A DNA stretch of 64,000 bases from Gerris lacustris (GCA_951217055.1 OX578284.1:40947467-41011466); one strand, 5' to 3'; positions 46,712 to 58,200 are shown, counted from the stretch's first letter. Numbers and translations: made by a program. Notes: a model not told the origin generated them from the sequence alone.

Positions 46712-46847
46712 TTTATTTGTACTGAGTCTATGTGCTGAGTCAGCTCGAAGAAGAGGGTAAATTAGACCACAAAAGATTTTTGACGACAGCCAGCCACAAA
46801 ATCAAAATTAATACATTATCATTAAAATTAATATAGGATTAAAAATA

Positions 46848-47245
46848 ATACTAGCCCATACAAAATGAAGTTTTTATTGTAAATCGTTTACATTAATATT
46901 TTTTTGTTTTTTGAGTCATTGGCAAGTTGATTTGTTAATTAATATATTATTCAAATGATTAATTAATAGAATGATATATTTTGGTATTAATTAATTTTAA
47001 AAAAAATAATATATTTATTTATTATTTTTGGTTTTTATTTTATTTTATTTTTTAAAATTTATTATTAATAGTAATTAAATTAATCAATTAATTTAATATA
47101 ATGTTTTGGTATAGGTACAGAGTATACCAAGTTTATGCTTGATTGGATTATTGGAATGAAGGATTAATTAGCCATCCAAACATTTCGAAGACACACGGAA
47201 GACCCAAACGAACAAAAGTGAAGTTAATATAAAAGTAGACAATCT
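46848..47245 (+). repeat. Dispersed repeat R-C, copy 2
   Basis: 'ataatactagcccatacaaa' to 'aagtgaagttaatataaaag'. It shares 'gtcattggcaagttga', 'cagagtataccaag' and 'ttaattagccatcc' with 46240 and 61280. The AT-rich middle is expanded. Confidence 0.6.
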
Positions 47246-47361
47246 GTTATAGAGTACACCTAGATGATACTCTACATGAAGAAGTGACATTATTTTTATT
47301 TATCTGTTGTTTGACTTTTTGAAATATATATTTTGTAATTTGCATTTCGTATGATAAAATA

Positions 47362-47830
47362 TGGTGTCAGAAGTGTTTTAAATCCAGAAAAATTAGCACC
47401 AGGAGTAAAGGAAAGGATATAGGAAATCCCTAGAGAACAAATAGAAGTTAGAAGAAAAAATTAAAAAGCTAGAAAAACGACTGACCAAAAGAGATTGAAA
47501 CATCGAATAATATAGATGTAAATCTAAAATATTTTGAGTAAATGTGGAAAAATTATTTAATTGCATCATTGGTCTTAATGGGAAGAGCGAAAAAGTTAAG
47601 ATTTCGACTCTATTAACGGCTATAGGGGAGGATACGTTTAAAATTGTAATTCCTTCGCCTTAAAACTGTTGTGGATCTGGGGGGAAAATAAAAATAAAAT
47701 AAAACAAAGAATATTGCCAATTCTTTACAATGTAATGTTATTTACTCAGACGGAGTTACTGTTAGGATTCCAAGGCCGCTACATCAAGAGATCATACGCA
47801 GCCAAGGTCACATTGCTTGTATTTGTAGAA
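47362..47830 (+). pseudogene. Ty3/gypsy LTR-retrotransposon relic (PBS, Gag and integrase fragments)
   Basis: TGGTGTCAGAAGTG at 47362-47375 matches a primer-binding site widely used by insect Ty3/gypsy elements, likely for tRNA-Leu (from memory). A Gag-like frame follows: EKLFNCIIGLNGKSEKVK and ISTLLTAIGEDTFKIV (about 47540-47650), with the W/Y..YL.A..L..K....KV..LL..IGE pattern of gypsy Gag. About 100 bp later, 47752-47828 reads DGVTVRIPRPLHQEIIRS and QGHIACI, matching the 'R.VIP..L...IL...H.GH.GI' start of the gypsy integrase zinc region. Protease, RT and RNase H are missing, so almost all of the pol region has been deleted. Stops interrupt the leader frame. The LTRs were not delimited. Confidence 0.6.
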
Positions 47831-47897
47831 AAAAAAAAACAATAAGAATAAAAATCTACTTAAGTCCCGTTAGTTTGGCTGTTTTTAACTATTTTTT

Positions 47898-48370
47898 TGT
47901 TTTGTTTAAATAATACATATATTTATTTGAGATCATTAATCATATAATGGTGGCAATCATACAATATTTAAGCTAATGCTTAGATAATATTAAGCTAATT
48001 TTATATATTTTGTCCATACAATTGGTTTTATTTAATTAATAAAATAAAACCACATTCACTTTTTCTAAAACTACATTTCGCTTGTAATATGGCTTGTAAA
48101 TATCCCCTTCACATGAGTCTGATATTAAAAAAAAAATGTATTCAAATTAAAGTCTAAAACTCTGAGATATCGGGAAAATAACACGTTTATACATATGTAT
48201 ATATATATATATATACTTACATACCCACACACATTTATTTGAATCCTCCCTCTTTTTGTTTTGTTTAAATAATACGTATATTCATTTGAGATCATTAGTC
48301 ATATAATAGTGGCAATCATACAATATTTAGCTAATATTTAAGCTAATGCTTAGATAATGTTAAGTTAATG
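47898..48370 (+). repeat. Direct duplication, about 110 bp, copies 360 bp apart
   Basis: 'tttgtttaaataatacatat' with 'atttatttgagatcatta' (about 47898) recurs at about 48258. Both continue 'tggcaatcatacaatattta' and 'gctaatgcttagataat'. A short TA tract (about 48198-48214) lies between. These might be LTR pieces of the neighbouring gypsy relic, but this is not shown. Confidence 0.65.
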
Positions 48371-49155
48371 CTAAATATGATGATTGTGTGCTATGATAAA
48401 TATAATTTTGAGTTTGAGTTTGATATTTTTTGTTTCTTCATTGTTTCTATAGTATGTCCAATTATCAATAAATATAAGAAGGAATGATATTTGTTACTAC
48501 AACGTGAATTTTTATATAATCTGGCTCATCTCTCTAAGAATCGAACTCAGATATGTCGTATATGATTCGGTTACGGGATAAGAAAAATAAATTCTTATTT
48601 TAAAATATTATTTTATTACAATTACTACTATTGATAAATTGGATATTATAGAACAAAATGTATTTGTTATTATTTACAATTGTAAGAGTAATTATTATTA
48701 TACCATAACACAATACAAGTTCAAATTTGTAATATTTTTTTAAAACTTTTTTTATAAGTCCTGCAGTTTAAACAATTTTTCACTTTTCATGGCAACTCAT
48801 TTTAAAGCATAGCTGCTAGGAATTCTAAATTTAGGATTTTTTTGTGGTCTTGCATGGAGGAAGTTTTACATTCAACATGGTTCTTTGTCTTGTGCTGTAT
48901 TGACGATCAGTATGTTGTTTGTTTTGTTTATAATAGTAACAGTAAATGGATTTTTTTAAATAAGTCAGTCACCGGTATACTTCAAAGTCTTTGAAAACTT
49001 GATCTGAAGGATAGTCTATTTTACGTTTTAGTCATATTTTTATATATGGGTAGATATATATATTTTTTTCTATTTTTTTAAAAATTCTAGAGAGTTTAGC
49101 GTACTTCAAGAACCTATTCAATTAGCTAAGAACTCTTTTAGGGGGAAGTAATAGA
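48371..49155. other. AT-rich sequence with a tRNA-like T-arm
   Basis: On the minus strand near 48536-48556, ctgag-ttcgatt-cttag pairs as a T-arm with one G-T pair. The rest of a cloverleaf could not be placed. Otherwise unclassified. Confidence 0.35.
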
Positions 49156-49260
49156 GAAAAAAATCATTCCACCATCGGGCCTCGAACCCAACATTTGTTG
49201 CCCAAAAATTGGACTCAAAAGTCAAAGGTCCAGATTCAATCCCTGACAGGGAAAATGATT
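49156..49260. repeat. Two opposed B-box-like blocks
   Basis: 'gggcctcgaacccaaca' (minus-strand B-box-like, about 49178) and 'ggtccagattcaatccctga' (plus, about 49228) lie 50 bp apart in opposite orientation, between 'aaaatcatt' and 'aaaatgattt' flanks that are inverted relative to each other. This suggests an inverted pair of the tRNA-derived repeat seen at 5788 and 12190. Confidence 0.45.
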
Positions 49261-50335
49261 TATTCTAGGTAAAGTTAAGCTTAAAATATAAATGTTTTCA
49301 AATGAAGACCACTCGATTAGGGATGCGAAGTCTAATTCCACATGCGTGTCTTCACCTAAAACCTATAATTTAATGATAACTACTAAGTATATCTGCAAGT
49401 ACCAGACAATTTAGCCTTACGCCATATTAGTTATCAGCTTAGAATTAAATATAGCCCCTAATATTATCATCTGTTTTAAGAAGTTTTAATGGCAAGGAAA
49501 GAAGAAGTAGCAACCAATCAAAATTAAGGAATAAGTTAGTCTTGAATCTTTCAAAAAGTCTTAGTGACCAATTAATTTTAGTTATTTTTTTAAAAAAAAA
49601 ACTCGTCTAGGTGAATAGTTATTTCTTTCACACGGTTTTGAGTTGTGCTCTAGAAAGCTTTTGGGTAAGTTTTCTCTGAACATGAAAGCATAGTGCATGC
49701 TAGTAAGTGTAAAACATGTCACGTAAGAAGGAATCATACTGGTAGTACCCTGCTCTAATGGCCTCTACATGTTCCCTTAATAACATCAACTTCTATTCAC
49801 CCACTTTTCACTACTTTTCACGTTAATGTTAACATGTTATGCGCATTACGCACTTTACGCAGTACCGAAAATGTGTCCGATACAACTCGCACTTAACTTT
49901 CCCATAAACATAATTTTTTCGTACAGCATATTCTTTTTTCCATTTGTTATTTTTATTTCCAGTTCTCGGATGGTTACTTTTATGTATTATTACACATTTC
50001 ATCAAAATGTATAATAAAAATACTTTCTTCCCACCTTGGATGCTACCAAACCAAATTTCATAGACATCGACCAGGTAGTTAAGGCTTCACGCATATTTAC
50101 AAACTACAGATAGACTTTTTTAAAAATCAAGTTTGTGAACTCAGAGGACTAAAATAGAATTTTCAAACTAGGTATATGAGAAAGTAAAAACATTATAGTC
50201 CAGGAGATAGCGTGCAATAAAGGGTCTGACTAACGACTAACATCAAGCTAAAATTTTGAGTATAAGTCAATCTTTTGGTATCTTTTAAGAATATGTGGTC
50301 GGCTAAGTTCGTCTGCGGGACATAGATTGGCAATA
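49261..50335. other. AT-rich sequence with an R-F fragment
   Basis: 50030-50190 ('accaaatttcatagacatcg', 'tatatgagaaagtaaaaac') is an inverted, diverged R-F copy. The rest holds nothing recognised. Confidence 0.45.
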
Positions 50336-50651
50336 GGCATTTAAAAAAAAAAAACAGGTGGAAAGCGGCCACGTTCCGCCCTTTTTGGTGGACAATGTGA
50401 TTTTCATAATCCTGAGTACGAACTTAGATATTAGACCAAAAATCAAGTTGATGGTAGTATGTATGTCACTTAATATAGGTTTGTTAGTTCTCCAAATCAA
50501 AGAGGTCACCTAATAAGTAACAAACTACCATCAACTTGATTAATAGTCTACTAACTAAGCGTACTCAGGATCATGAAAATCACATTGTCCACCAAAAAGG
50601 GCGGAACATGGCCGCTCTCCACCGTTTTTTTTTTTGTTTTTTTTAAATGCC
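50336..50651. mobile_element. Palindromic MITE, 316 bp, TA flanks
   Basis: Starts ggcatttaaaa and ends ttttaaatgcc, with TA at 50334-50335 and 50652-50653. The arms are inverted over about 110 bp, for example 'ccctttttggtggacaatgt' against 'acattgtccaccaaaaaggg'. The centre is about 80 bp. The minus-strand open frame here is an artefact. TA flanks suggest mobilisation by a Tc1/mariner-type transposase. Confidence 0.85.
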
Positions 50652-50700
50652 TAAATTCGTTTCAATTTTCTTCAAATGAATTCTTTTATCTATTATAATA

Positions 50701-50999
50701 TACTCAAGGATCTTATATAAAGCGGATGTAATGTTAAGAAGGGGTTTAAGGCAAAAAAGTGACCCCATGAAGGTAAGAGAAATTGGAGAAAAAATCATAC
50801 TGCGCATGCTCCACGACCTTTGAACTGGGACAAATTACCTTTTTTAACAGGTTATAACCTGACACTTATAAACAAATTCTTGGAAACCTATAACCAAGAG
50901 GAAGGTAATTTGTCCCATTGGAGCTAATATTTTACATATCTTCATGGGGTCACTTTTTTGCCTCAACCCTCTATCCCCTTTATATAAGATCCTTGAATA
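50701..50999. mobile_element. Palindromic MITE, 299 bp, TA flanks
   Basis: tactcaaggatcttatataa (50701) pairs with ttatataagatccttgaata (50999), flanked by TA at 50699-50700 and 51000-51001. Further inverted blocks are 'aggcaaaaaagtgaccccat' and 'gggacaaattacctt' with their complements. It is only 49 bp from the preceding MITE but unrelated in sequence. The 79-codon minus frame over it is an artefact. Confidence 0.85.
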
Positions 51000-51160
51000 T
51001 ACTGCAGATACTTGGCCTAATCTAGTTAAAACTTTATATAGGTCTTTAATCCATAAATCTCGAAATTTACGAAATTTAACCATGTAACCTTTGTATAGCA
51101 GTATAAATACGAATGGAATATGTAATATGTAATAGTAGTTGAAAGTGTTAAATACCCTCT

Positions 51161-51172
51161 ACACACACACAA

Positions 51173-51263
<91 letters not shown>
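51161..51263. repeat. (CA)n-(TA)n compound tract
   Basis: About 32 bp CA-rich followed by about 71 bp TA. It is the left border of the 1.8-kb duplication. Confidence 0.95.
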
Positions 51264-51268
<5 letters not shown>

Positions 51269-51946
51269 GATTAAGTTAAAGATTGTTTCTAAGTAAAGAA
51301 GCAGTAAGTAGCTTGAGGTTTGTATCCATGTAAGGCTTCTTAATATCCCATTACCCGAGGATTCTATTATAATATCACGATTCTTCCAACCAAGCTACCA
51401 AAACCACCTCTAATTCCTTCCCTTATTTAAGCACAATTAATTCCCTAAATAAAAAGGTTTATTCAGGGCTCGATTCTTGCGAATCAGAGATTAACTAATT
51501 TACCAACAGGGAGAAAATTAAGCGAATTTGCAGTTAATTCCAGCTCGTTAATTAAATCAATTAATCTATTTAGTAATAATCTAAATCAAACAGATGTTGT
51601 TGTTGTTGTGGTTGATTAGTTTCTGTAGATAAAGTGAATACAGCTCGACCACTTTAATAAATCATTGTCAGTTCACTTAGCTACTTAAACTAATCTGTAT
51701 GTATTCTTACACAATTTAATTTTTCACTTGTTTGTTGTGCCCACCATACGAATTAACTAGAAAACTTGAATTCCCTTAACTTAGACATTATACCGCAGTA
51801 AAATTCCTCAGGGGGGGGGGGGGGGGTGTTTCGAAGATACTCCTTGGTACAGCGAAGCTTAACAATACCAACACTAAGTAATAATAACGATTAATTAACT
51901 AATAAATTAATAAAGATAACGCATCGGTGCTATCAACGTGAGTTGA

Positions 51947-52554
51947 TTTTACTACGTTTTCATTAGCTTGCTTTCTTGTTTGTCCAGTACAAATCTTACA
52001 ATCAATTTTTAACTAACTTCCTGACTAAGTAGAAACCTGAAACTTTCACAGATTATTAATTTCCGATAGCAATATAATAATCAGTACACAATTATATTTA
52101 CCAAATTATTGCTATTAGTCGATAAATCACTAAATTTCTTAGATAGTTAGGCGGTCAAATTCAAAATCAATTGTAAACAAACATGACTAAAGCGGACCTC
52201 ACACGGTCAATATATTGACTCAATATTTGATTTCTGTCAATATATTGACCGCGTGAGGGGTTTATTGAAGAAATATTTGTCGTTGTCAATATATTGACGG
52301 ACCTTCAATAAAAATCAAACTTATTTGATTTTTATTGAAGCTCCGTCAATATTTGGTCGTATTGTAGCGCTGTCAGTGGCAACTCGTGAAAACTTTTTCC
52401 AAAACAAACCTTGAAGCGGACCTCACACGGTCAATATAATTTCCTTCAATATATTGAAGGAAATTATATTGACCGTGTGAGGCCCGCTTAACAGCTAAGG
52501 AAATCTGCAAGGAAAATTTAAAAACTTAGTATATAAAAAGTTCTTTTTATCTTG
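51947..52554 (-). mobile_element. R-B copy with replaced interior and nested MITE
   Basis: Ends 'ttttactacgttttcattag' (51947) and 'aaaaagttctttttatcttg' (52535-52554) are the R-B termini. The usual interior ('gaagatcgtaaatatggg') is absent. Instead there is unrelated AT-rich sequence and the MITE at 52191-52488. Confidence 0.65.
52191..52488. mobile_element. Harbinger-like MITE with two internal palindromes (298 bp)
   Basis: TIRs 'agcggacctcacacggtcaa' and 'ttgaccgtgtgaggcccgct', flanked by TAA on both sides (52188-52190 and 52489-52491), a 3-bp duplication as in PIF/Harbinger elements. The first 70 bp and the last 74 bp (52415-52488) each form their own hairpin, and a third inverted pair ('cttcaataaaaatcaa') lies between. 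No coding capacity. Confidence 0.8.
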
Positions 52555-52611
52555 TATTTTCATAAAATTGCAAAGTAAGAATATTAAACAACCAAAACAT
52601 TTATTAATATA

Positions 52612-52615
<4 letters not shown>

Positions 52616-52705
<90 letters not shown>
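52616..52705. repeat. (TA)n tract inside unit 1
   Basis: About 90 bp. The matching tract in unit 2 is about 73 bp. Confidence 0.95.
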
Positions 52706-52707
<2 letters not shown>

Positions 52708-52979
52708 CAACAAAAACACTTATGTAATAAAATAGGCTGTCTTGCATTAAAGTTGTGATATCATAAGGTTAGCTGTCTCCACCTGTCCGAATAAGTTTTA
52801 CTTGATCTAATCCATCCAGTACAAGTAAAGTTTAATGTTTGTCTGCCCCCTCCCATTCTCTCTCCCTCACAAACTCAAACCATTTATATAAATATATATA
52901 TATATATATATATAATGTGATAAAGTAAGCAATAATAAAATAAAGTAAGCAAGAGTAAAAAGAAGAAGGTGTGGGTGAG

Positions 52980-52982
<3 letters not shown>

Positions 52983-53057
<75 letters not shown>
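52983..53057. repeat. (TA)n tract at the duplication junction
   Basis: About 75 bp of TA between the two 1.8-kb units. Confidence 0.95.
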
Positions 53058-53062
<5 letters not shown>

Positions 53063-53736
53063 GATTAAGTTAAAGATTGTTTCTAAGTAAAGAAGCAGTA
53101 AGTAGCTTGAGGTTTGTATCCATGTAAGGCTTCTTAATATCCCATTACCCGAGGATTCTATTATAATATCACGATTCTTCCAACCAAGCTACCAAAACCA
53201 CCTCTAATTCCTTCCCTTATTTAAGCACAATTAATTCCCTAAATAAAAAGGTTTATTCAGGGCTCGATTCTTGCGAATCAGAGATTAACTAATTTACCAA
53301 CAGGGAGAAAATTAAGCGAATTTGCAGTTAATTCCAGCTCGTTAATTAAATCAATTAATCTATTTAGTAATAATCTAAATCAAACAGATGTTGTTGTTGT
53401 TGTGGTTGATTAGTTTCTGTAGATAAAGTGAATACAGCTCGACCACTTTAATAAATCATTGTCAGTTCACTTAGCTACTTAAACTAATCTGTATGTATTC
53501 TTACACAATTTAATTTTTCACTTGTTTGTTGTGCCCACCATACGAATTAACTAGAAAACTTGAATTCCCTTAACTTAGACATTATACCGCAGTAAAATTC
53601 CTCAGGGGGGGGGGGGTGTTTCGAAGATACTCCTTGGTACAGCGAAGCTTAACAATACCAACACTAAGTAATAATAACGATTAATTAACTAATAAATTAA
53701 TAAAGATAACGCATCGGTGCTATCAACGTGAGTTGA

Positions 53737-54344
53737 TTTTACTACGTTTTCATTAGCTTGCTTTCTTGTTTGTCCAGTACAAATCTTACAATCAATTTTT
53801 AACTAACTTCCTGACTAAGTAGAAACCTGAAACTTTCACAGATTATTAATTTCCGATAGCAATATAATAATCAGTACACAATTATATTTACCAAATTATT
53901 GCTATTAGTCGATAAATCACTAAATTTCTTAGATAGTTAGGCGGTCAAATTCAAAATCAATTGTAAACAAACATGACTAAAGCGGACCTCACACGGTCAA
54001 TATATTGACTCAATATTTGATTTCTGTCAATATATTGACCGCGTGAGGGGTTTATTGAAGAAATATTTGTCGTTGTCAATATATTGACGGACCTTCAATA
54101 AAAATCAAACTTATTTGATTTTTATTGAAGCTCCGTCAATATTTGGTCGTATTGTAGCGCTGTCAGTGGCAACTCGTGAAAACTTTTTCCAAAACAAACC
54201 TTGAAGCGGACCTCACACGGTCAATATAATTTCCTTCAATATATTGAAGGAAATTATATTGACCGTGTGAGGCCCGCTTAACAGCTAAGGAAATCTGCAA
54301 GGAAAATTTAAAAACTTAGTATATAAAAAGTTCTTTTTATCTTG
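53737..54344 (-). mobile_element. R-B copy in unit 2
   Basis: Duplicate of 51947-52554. Confidence 0.65.
53981..54278. mobile_element. Harbinger-like MITE in unit 2
   Basis: Duplicate of 52191-52488, with the same TAA flanks. It was therefore present before the 1.8-kb duplication. Confidence 0.8.
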
Positions 54345-54401
54345 TATTTTCATAAAATTGCAAAGTAAGAATATTAAACAACCAAAACATTTATTAATAT
54401 A

Positions 54402-54408
<7 letters not shown>

Positions 54409-54481
<73 letters not shown>
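54409..54481. repeat. (TA)n tract inside unit 2
   Basis: About 73 bp of AT dinucleotide. Confidence 0.95.
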
Positions 54482-54483
<2 letters not shown>

Positions 54484-54660
54484 CAACAAAAACACTTATG
54501 TAATAAAATAGGCTGTCTTGCATTAAAGTTGTGATATCATAAGGTTAGCTGTCTCCACCTGTCCGAATAAGTTTTACTTGATCTAATCCATCCAGTACAA
54601 GTAAAGTTTAATGTTTGTCTGCCCCCTCCCATTCTCTCTCCCTCACAAACTCAAACCATT

Positions 54661-54692
<32 letters not shown>

Positions 54693-54757
54693 ATGTGATA
54701 AAGTAAGCAATAATAAAATAAAGTAAGCAAGAGTAAAAAGAAGAAGGTGTGGGTGAG

Positions 54758-54761
<4 letters not shown>

Positions 54762-54838
<77 letters not shown>
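54762..54838. repeat. (TA)n tract, right border of the duplication
   Basis: About 77 bp. After it the sequence departs from the unit ('atatattttagaggctatta'). Confidence 0.95.
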
Positions 54839-54846
<8 letters not shown>

Positions 54847-54959
54847 TTTTAGAGGCTATTAAACATAAAGAAGATATTGCATGGAAATATGTATACATAT
54901 TTGTAATTCTTTTAAATTAAATATGAAATATAAAAACTGCGATGTTTTAGATTATTTCA

Positions 54960-55640
54960 ATAAGTTGAGAGACTTTATAACCGAAACTCAATCGTAAACT
55001 TTGACACTATGTGAGGAGTTCATAACCAAAATATTTTTTTTTTCTTTACACAAGGGGCAGAATACCGAATTCTGCCCGAAACTCAATTGTATATTTTTAT
55101 ATTACATATATCGAAGATATATATCACACTATCATATACAGTGAAAAATTGTAAAGGGAAACTTCGAGACCAAAATTCAATCGCATACGCAACAATAGAG
55201 ACATCAAAACTTTATATGAAACAAATATTCAATATTCATTGAGATATTGTAAAGACAAATATTGTAACCGAAACTCAATCATATACATACCTCAGAGAGA
55301 TTCACAAGATTTAATACGAAACTATCTCATATAAATTGGAGCATAGTAAAAAAAAAAATCTTGTGGACACACAATCGTATGGGAACACTAGAGATGTCAA
55401 GACTTTAAAAATGAGCCTCTCACATATACATTGAGGTGTTGTAAAGACAAACATCGTAATTGAAACTTAATCGTATACGTGGACTAGAGACATCGTCGAA
55501 CTTCATAAATCTAAGTCTGAGAGCCTTTACTACACTGAGCTAGGATCGAGAGTTTATCAAGTTATGTTTATATCCCTTATTATATACTAGATACGTTACA
55601 ATAGATACACGGTCGAGACTTTATAACCCAAACTTGGTTA
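54960..55640. repeat. Degenerate tandem repeat, about 95-bp period, about 6 units
   Basis: 'aaccgaaactcaatcgtaaa'-type words recur near 54981, 55078, 55171, 55265, 55371 and 55460. 'gagacatcaaaacttta'-type words lie between them. It is strongly diverged, and some units have insertions. Confidence 0.6.
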
Positions 55641-58071
55641 GAGATATCAAAAGTATTATTAGACGCTTTGCTACGATAATAAGATCCGGTCAAGATTATA
55701 CAATCGATATTCATGAATAAACCCTTAATTTAGGTTAAACCTTTAACTAATTATTCTTTTATTAGCCCTGTCCATAATCACGAGAAGAAAGCTCAACACG
55801 AAAGCCAGAACTTGAGTTATAGGTCGAACTAGGCCATTGCAGCCCGGACCTCGTATATATTTAGAAACAACAAGTCTAAATTTACTATTAATTCTGGCAT
55901 GCTTCGAGATCCGAGTGCCAAAAAGGCGAAACAGTGCCAAAATATCCGTTTTGGCACTGACGAATCTACCCATCCAGGCCTTTTTGACACCTTTATATGA
56001 TGGTTACGGTTGACAAGGAACGCACGTGTCTACGTATCTGTGTGTTGTTCTTTATTTATTTATTTCAAAGCTCCGCCAGTGAAATTTATTCGGGGCATTG
56101 CGCTTTAACGAGTTTCGCCTCAGTTTAGTTTTTTTAACTTCGCGTATATATAAAGGCCATGACCGGCTAACAAATTTAAAATAAAAAAGTTTCATATTTC
56201 AACGAAATTTAAAAAATAACTTCTGAAGGTAAAATAAAAAAGAATAAAACAAAAATAAGAGAAGAAATGGAGAAAAAAATGAGATAAAAATGTACCCCAA
56301 CGCCAGGAATCGAACGACAGGTCCCTAGATGTTAAGCTATAGATTTTTAACCTAGTTTTTATCTTTTATAGACATTTTAATATTTAAATTTAAAGGCACG
56401 ACTTTCATAAATTTTTAATTTATCAATAATTTAAAAACGAACTTAGCCTGAGTATTAGTAAGAGGAACATGTATACCAAATTTCAACTAAATCGGTCAAC
56501 TTTTACTCAAGTTATCGTCACACGCGTGAACGTTACTGACAGACAGACAGACAGACAGACACGGAGCATATTTCGTTGAATGTAGGAAGCTCGCTACGCT
56601 CGCTTCAATAATAATAATTATATTAAAGTAGTGATATCTAAGTTGTGGCCATGTCTGTTCTTTCTTAAGTCCACAACCTTACTTTTTTTAACCACGTCTG
56701 AATCACCATCAATGAATCAAGGGCGTTATGAGGTCGTGAGTTTAATCCTTCGACGTGATGCTCTCATTTATATGGCTCACTAATGATCACACCATACTCG
56801 CTTCGGTACAATGTATAGAGGTATGATGTGTGAAGTGGCTAGAACTCTACCACGGGGCTAAAAGATGGCCTAATTGCTAGGTCGAGCAAGTGGTTCGCCC
56901 TACCCGTCCCAGGAACATCTGGCCAGTTTCCAAATGAGGCATAAAACATCAGTATCATGGGTAGTCACATAGAATTTACATGGGTGATGGGAAGGAGAGA
57001 ACTCAGAAAAAAAAGCAACCCCCCCCCCCCCCAAAAAAATAATGTCAGCCTATCAAAACAGTGATAATTACATTGCGGCCAAGTCTGTTTTATGCCTATA
57101 AAAAGAAATGAGCAGTTTGCGTCAAATGTGTTGCAAGAGCAGACTTTTTTGGAGGGGGTCAGGAACTTGGCCCATTTTTCACGGTTGGGTTTTCGCTGAG
57201 GATAAAGTAAACATTCTCCAATTCATTTTATAAATACATAATAATAAAATGTTCTATAAGCGAAAAGCTTTTAATATTGAAAAACTTTGCAATGGTTTAA
57301 AGTTATCAAACATGTTGCTCACATGTTGTCATGTGTATATAAACCTTGGCTTAAAACTAAATTTTCCATTTACCGGTTGAAAACTAAGGCGGAGAAAAGG
57401 GGGGAGGGGAGTCTGTTGGTGTATCAAGTTTTTGTGTTAGGAAATACTCTGAGAACATGAAAAGGGGGTAGGGGGATTTTCACATGAGGTCGCGTCACGA
57501 CACCTTAATGTCGGATATTGAAAATACCTTCGTGTGTGTTATAAAACGACCAAATTGAAGTTTGCTCAACAATTAAATTCGGTTTGGATGTTTGGGAAAA
57601 TTAAACTAACGAAGGATATTTAACTAAATCTCTTTAATCAAACTTTAGTTATTGACAAACTTTCACTAATAATAATCTTTTGATACGGAATATTAAATAT
57701 AGTTGATAGCATAGCAGGCTTCATTCATATGAAGAACCGACAAGAGGTGAGATGGTTTTCATTCTGCCGTCAGATACACGAGAATACTGATATTATAGAT
57801 TTGTCTGTTTGTTGAACTATTTTTTTTTCAAATCGGACACTATATGAAAGTGACAAGGAAGCGGACATGCACTTCCACGAATCTTATCATTTCCTGTACC
57901 GCCTTTCCACGAAACATTAAACTTTCTTCCTCTACGCATTCCTCGCTAGACACGATAACATTTCAATTTAATATTCAATAATATTGCAATTTACATTCGA
58001 AAAAAAAGCTTGGAATTTATTTAAAAGTTTAGGAAAAATCTTGAAAAAAAAAACAAAAAATAAACGGGTCG
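55641..58071. other. Sequence without a gene; insect-type repeat fragments
   Basis: 56285-56345 has a minus-strand B-box-like 'cgttcgattcctgg'. 56460-56600 has 'ataccaaatttcaactaaat', then 'cgtgaacgttactgacagac' with a GACA run, a phrase typical of insect repeats. 56640-57000 and 57370-57530 are less AT-rich, and a C-run sits at 57019-57032. No coding frame recognised. The 76-codon minus frame at 55743-55973 matches nothing known to me. Confidence 0.4.
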
Positions 58072-58200
58072 GGTCAAGTGTGTGCTAGTCAGCACACAGC
58101 GAGGGTCCGTAGGCCACACTGTATTGTTTAAGTAGTACCCTATTGATGGTGTTTTTTACAAGGCGAAAAAGCTTACTTTGAAATATCATGTGTTTTTTAC
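58072..58200 (-). mobile_element. Truncated second copy of the 21466 TIR element
   Basis: 'ggtcaagtgtgtgctagtca' with 'gcacacagcgagggtccgta' with 'ggcc' is the exact inverse of 22140-22184. 'aaaaagcttactttgaa' (about 58168) also matches the interior. The opposite end was not found. The shared edge at ggtcaag fixes one boundary of the family. Confidence 0.75.

Larger units (their letters stand above)
51264..52982. repeat. 1.8-kb tandem duplication, unit 1
   Basis: Begins 'ttaatgattaagttaaagat' and ends 'gaagaaggtgtgggtgagca'. Unit 2 (53058-54761) is the same, base for base, wherever I compared it, apart from the lengths of a G-run (16 against 12, about 51811) and of two TA tracts. It contains an R-B copy, a nested MITE, a TA tract and AT-rich filler, but no gene. 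Each unit is bordered by (TA)n. Confidence 0.9.
53058..54761. repeat. 1.8-kb tandem duplication, unit 2
   Basis: Same content as unit 1 at an offset of 1,794 bp, falling to 1,790 after the G-run. It has the shorter G-run (12) and the shorter internal TA tract. Confidence 0.9.
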
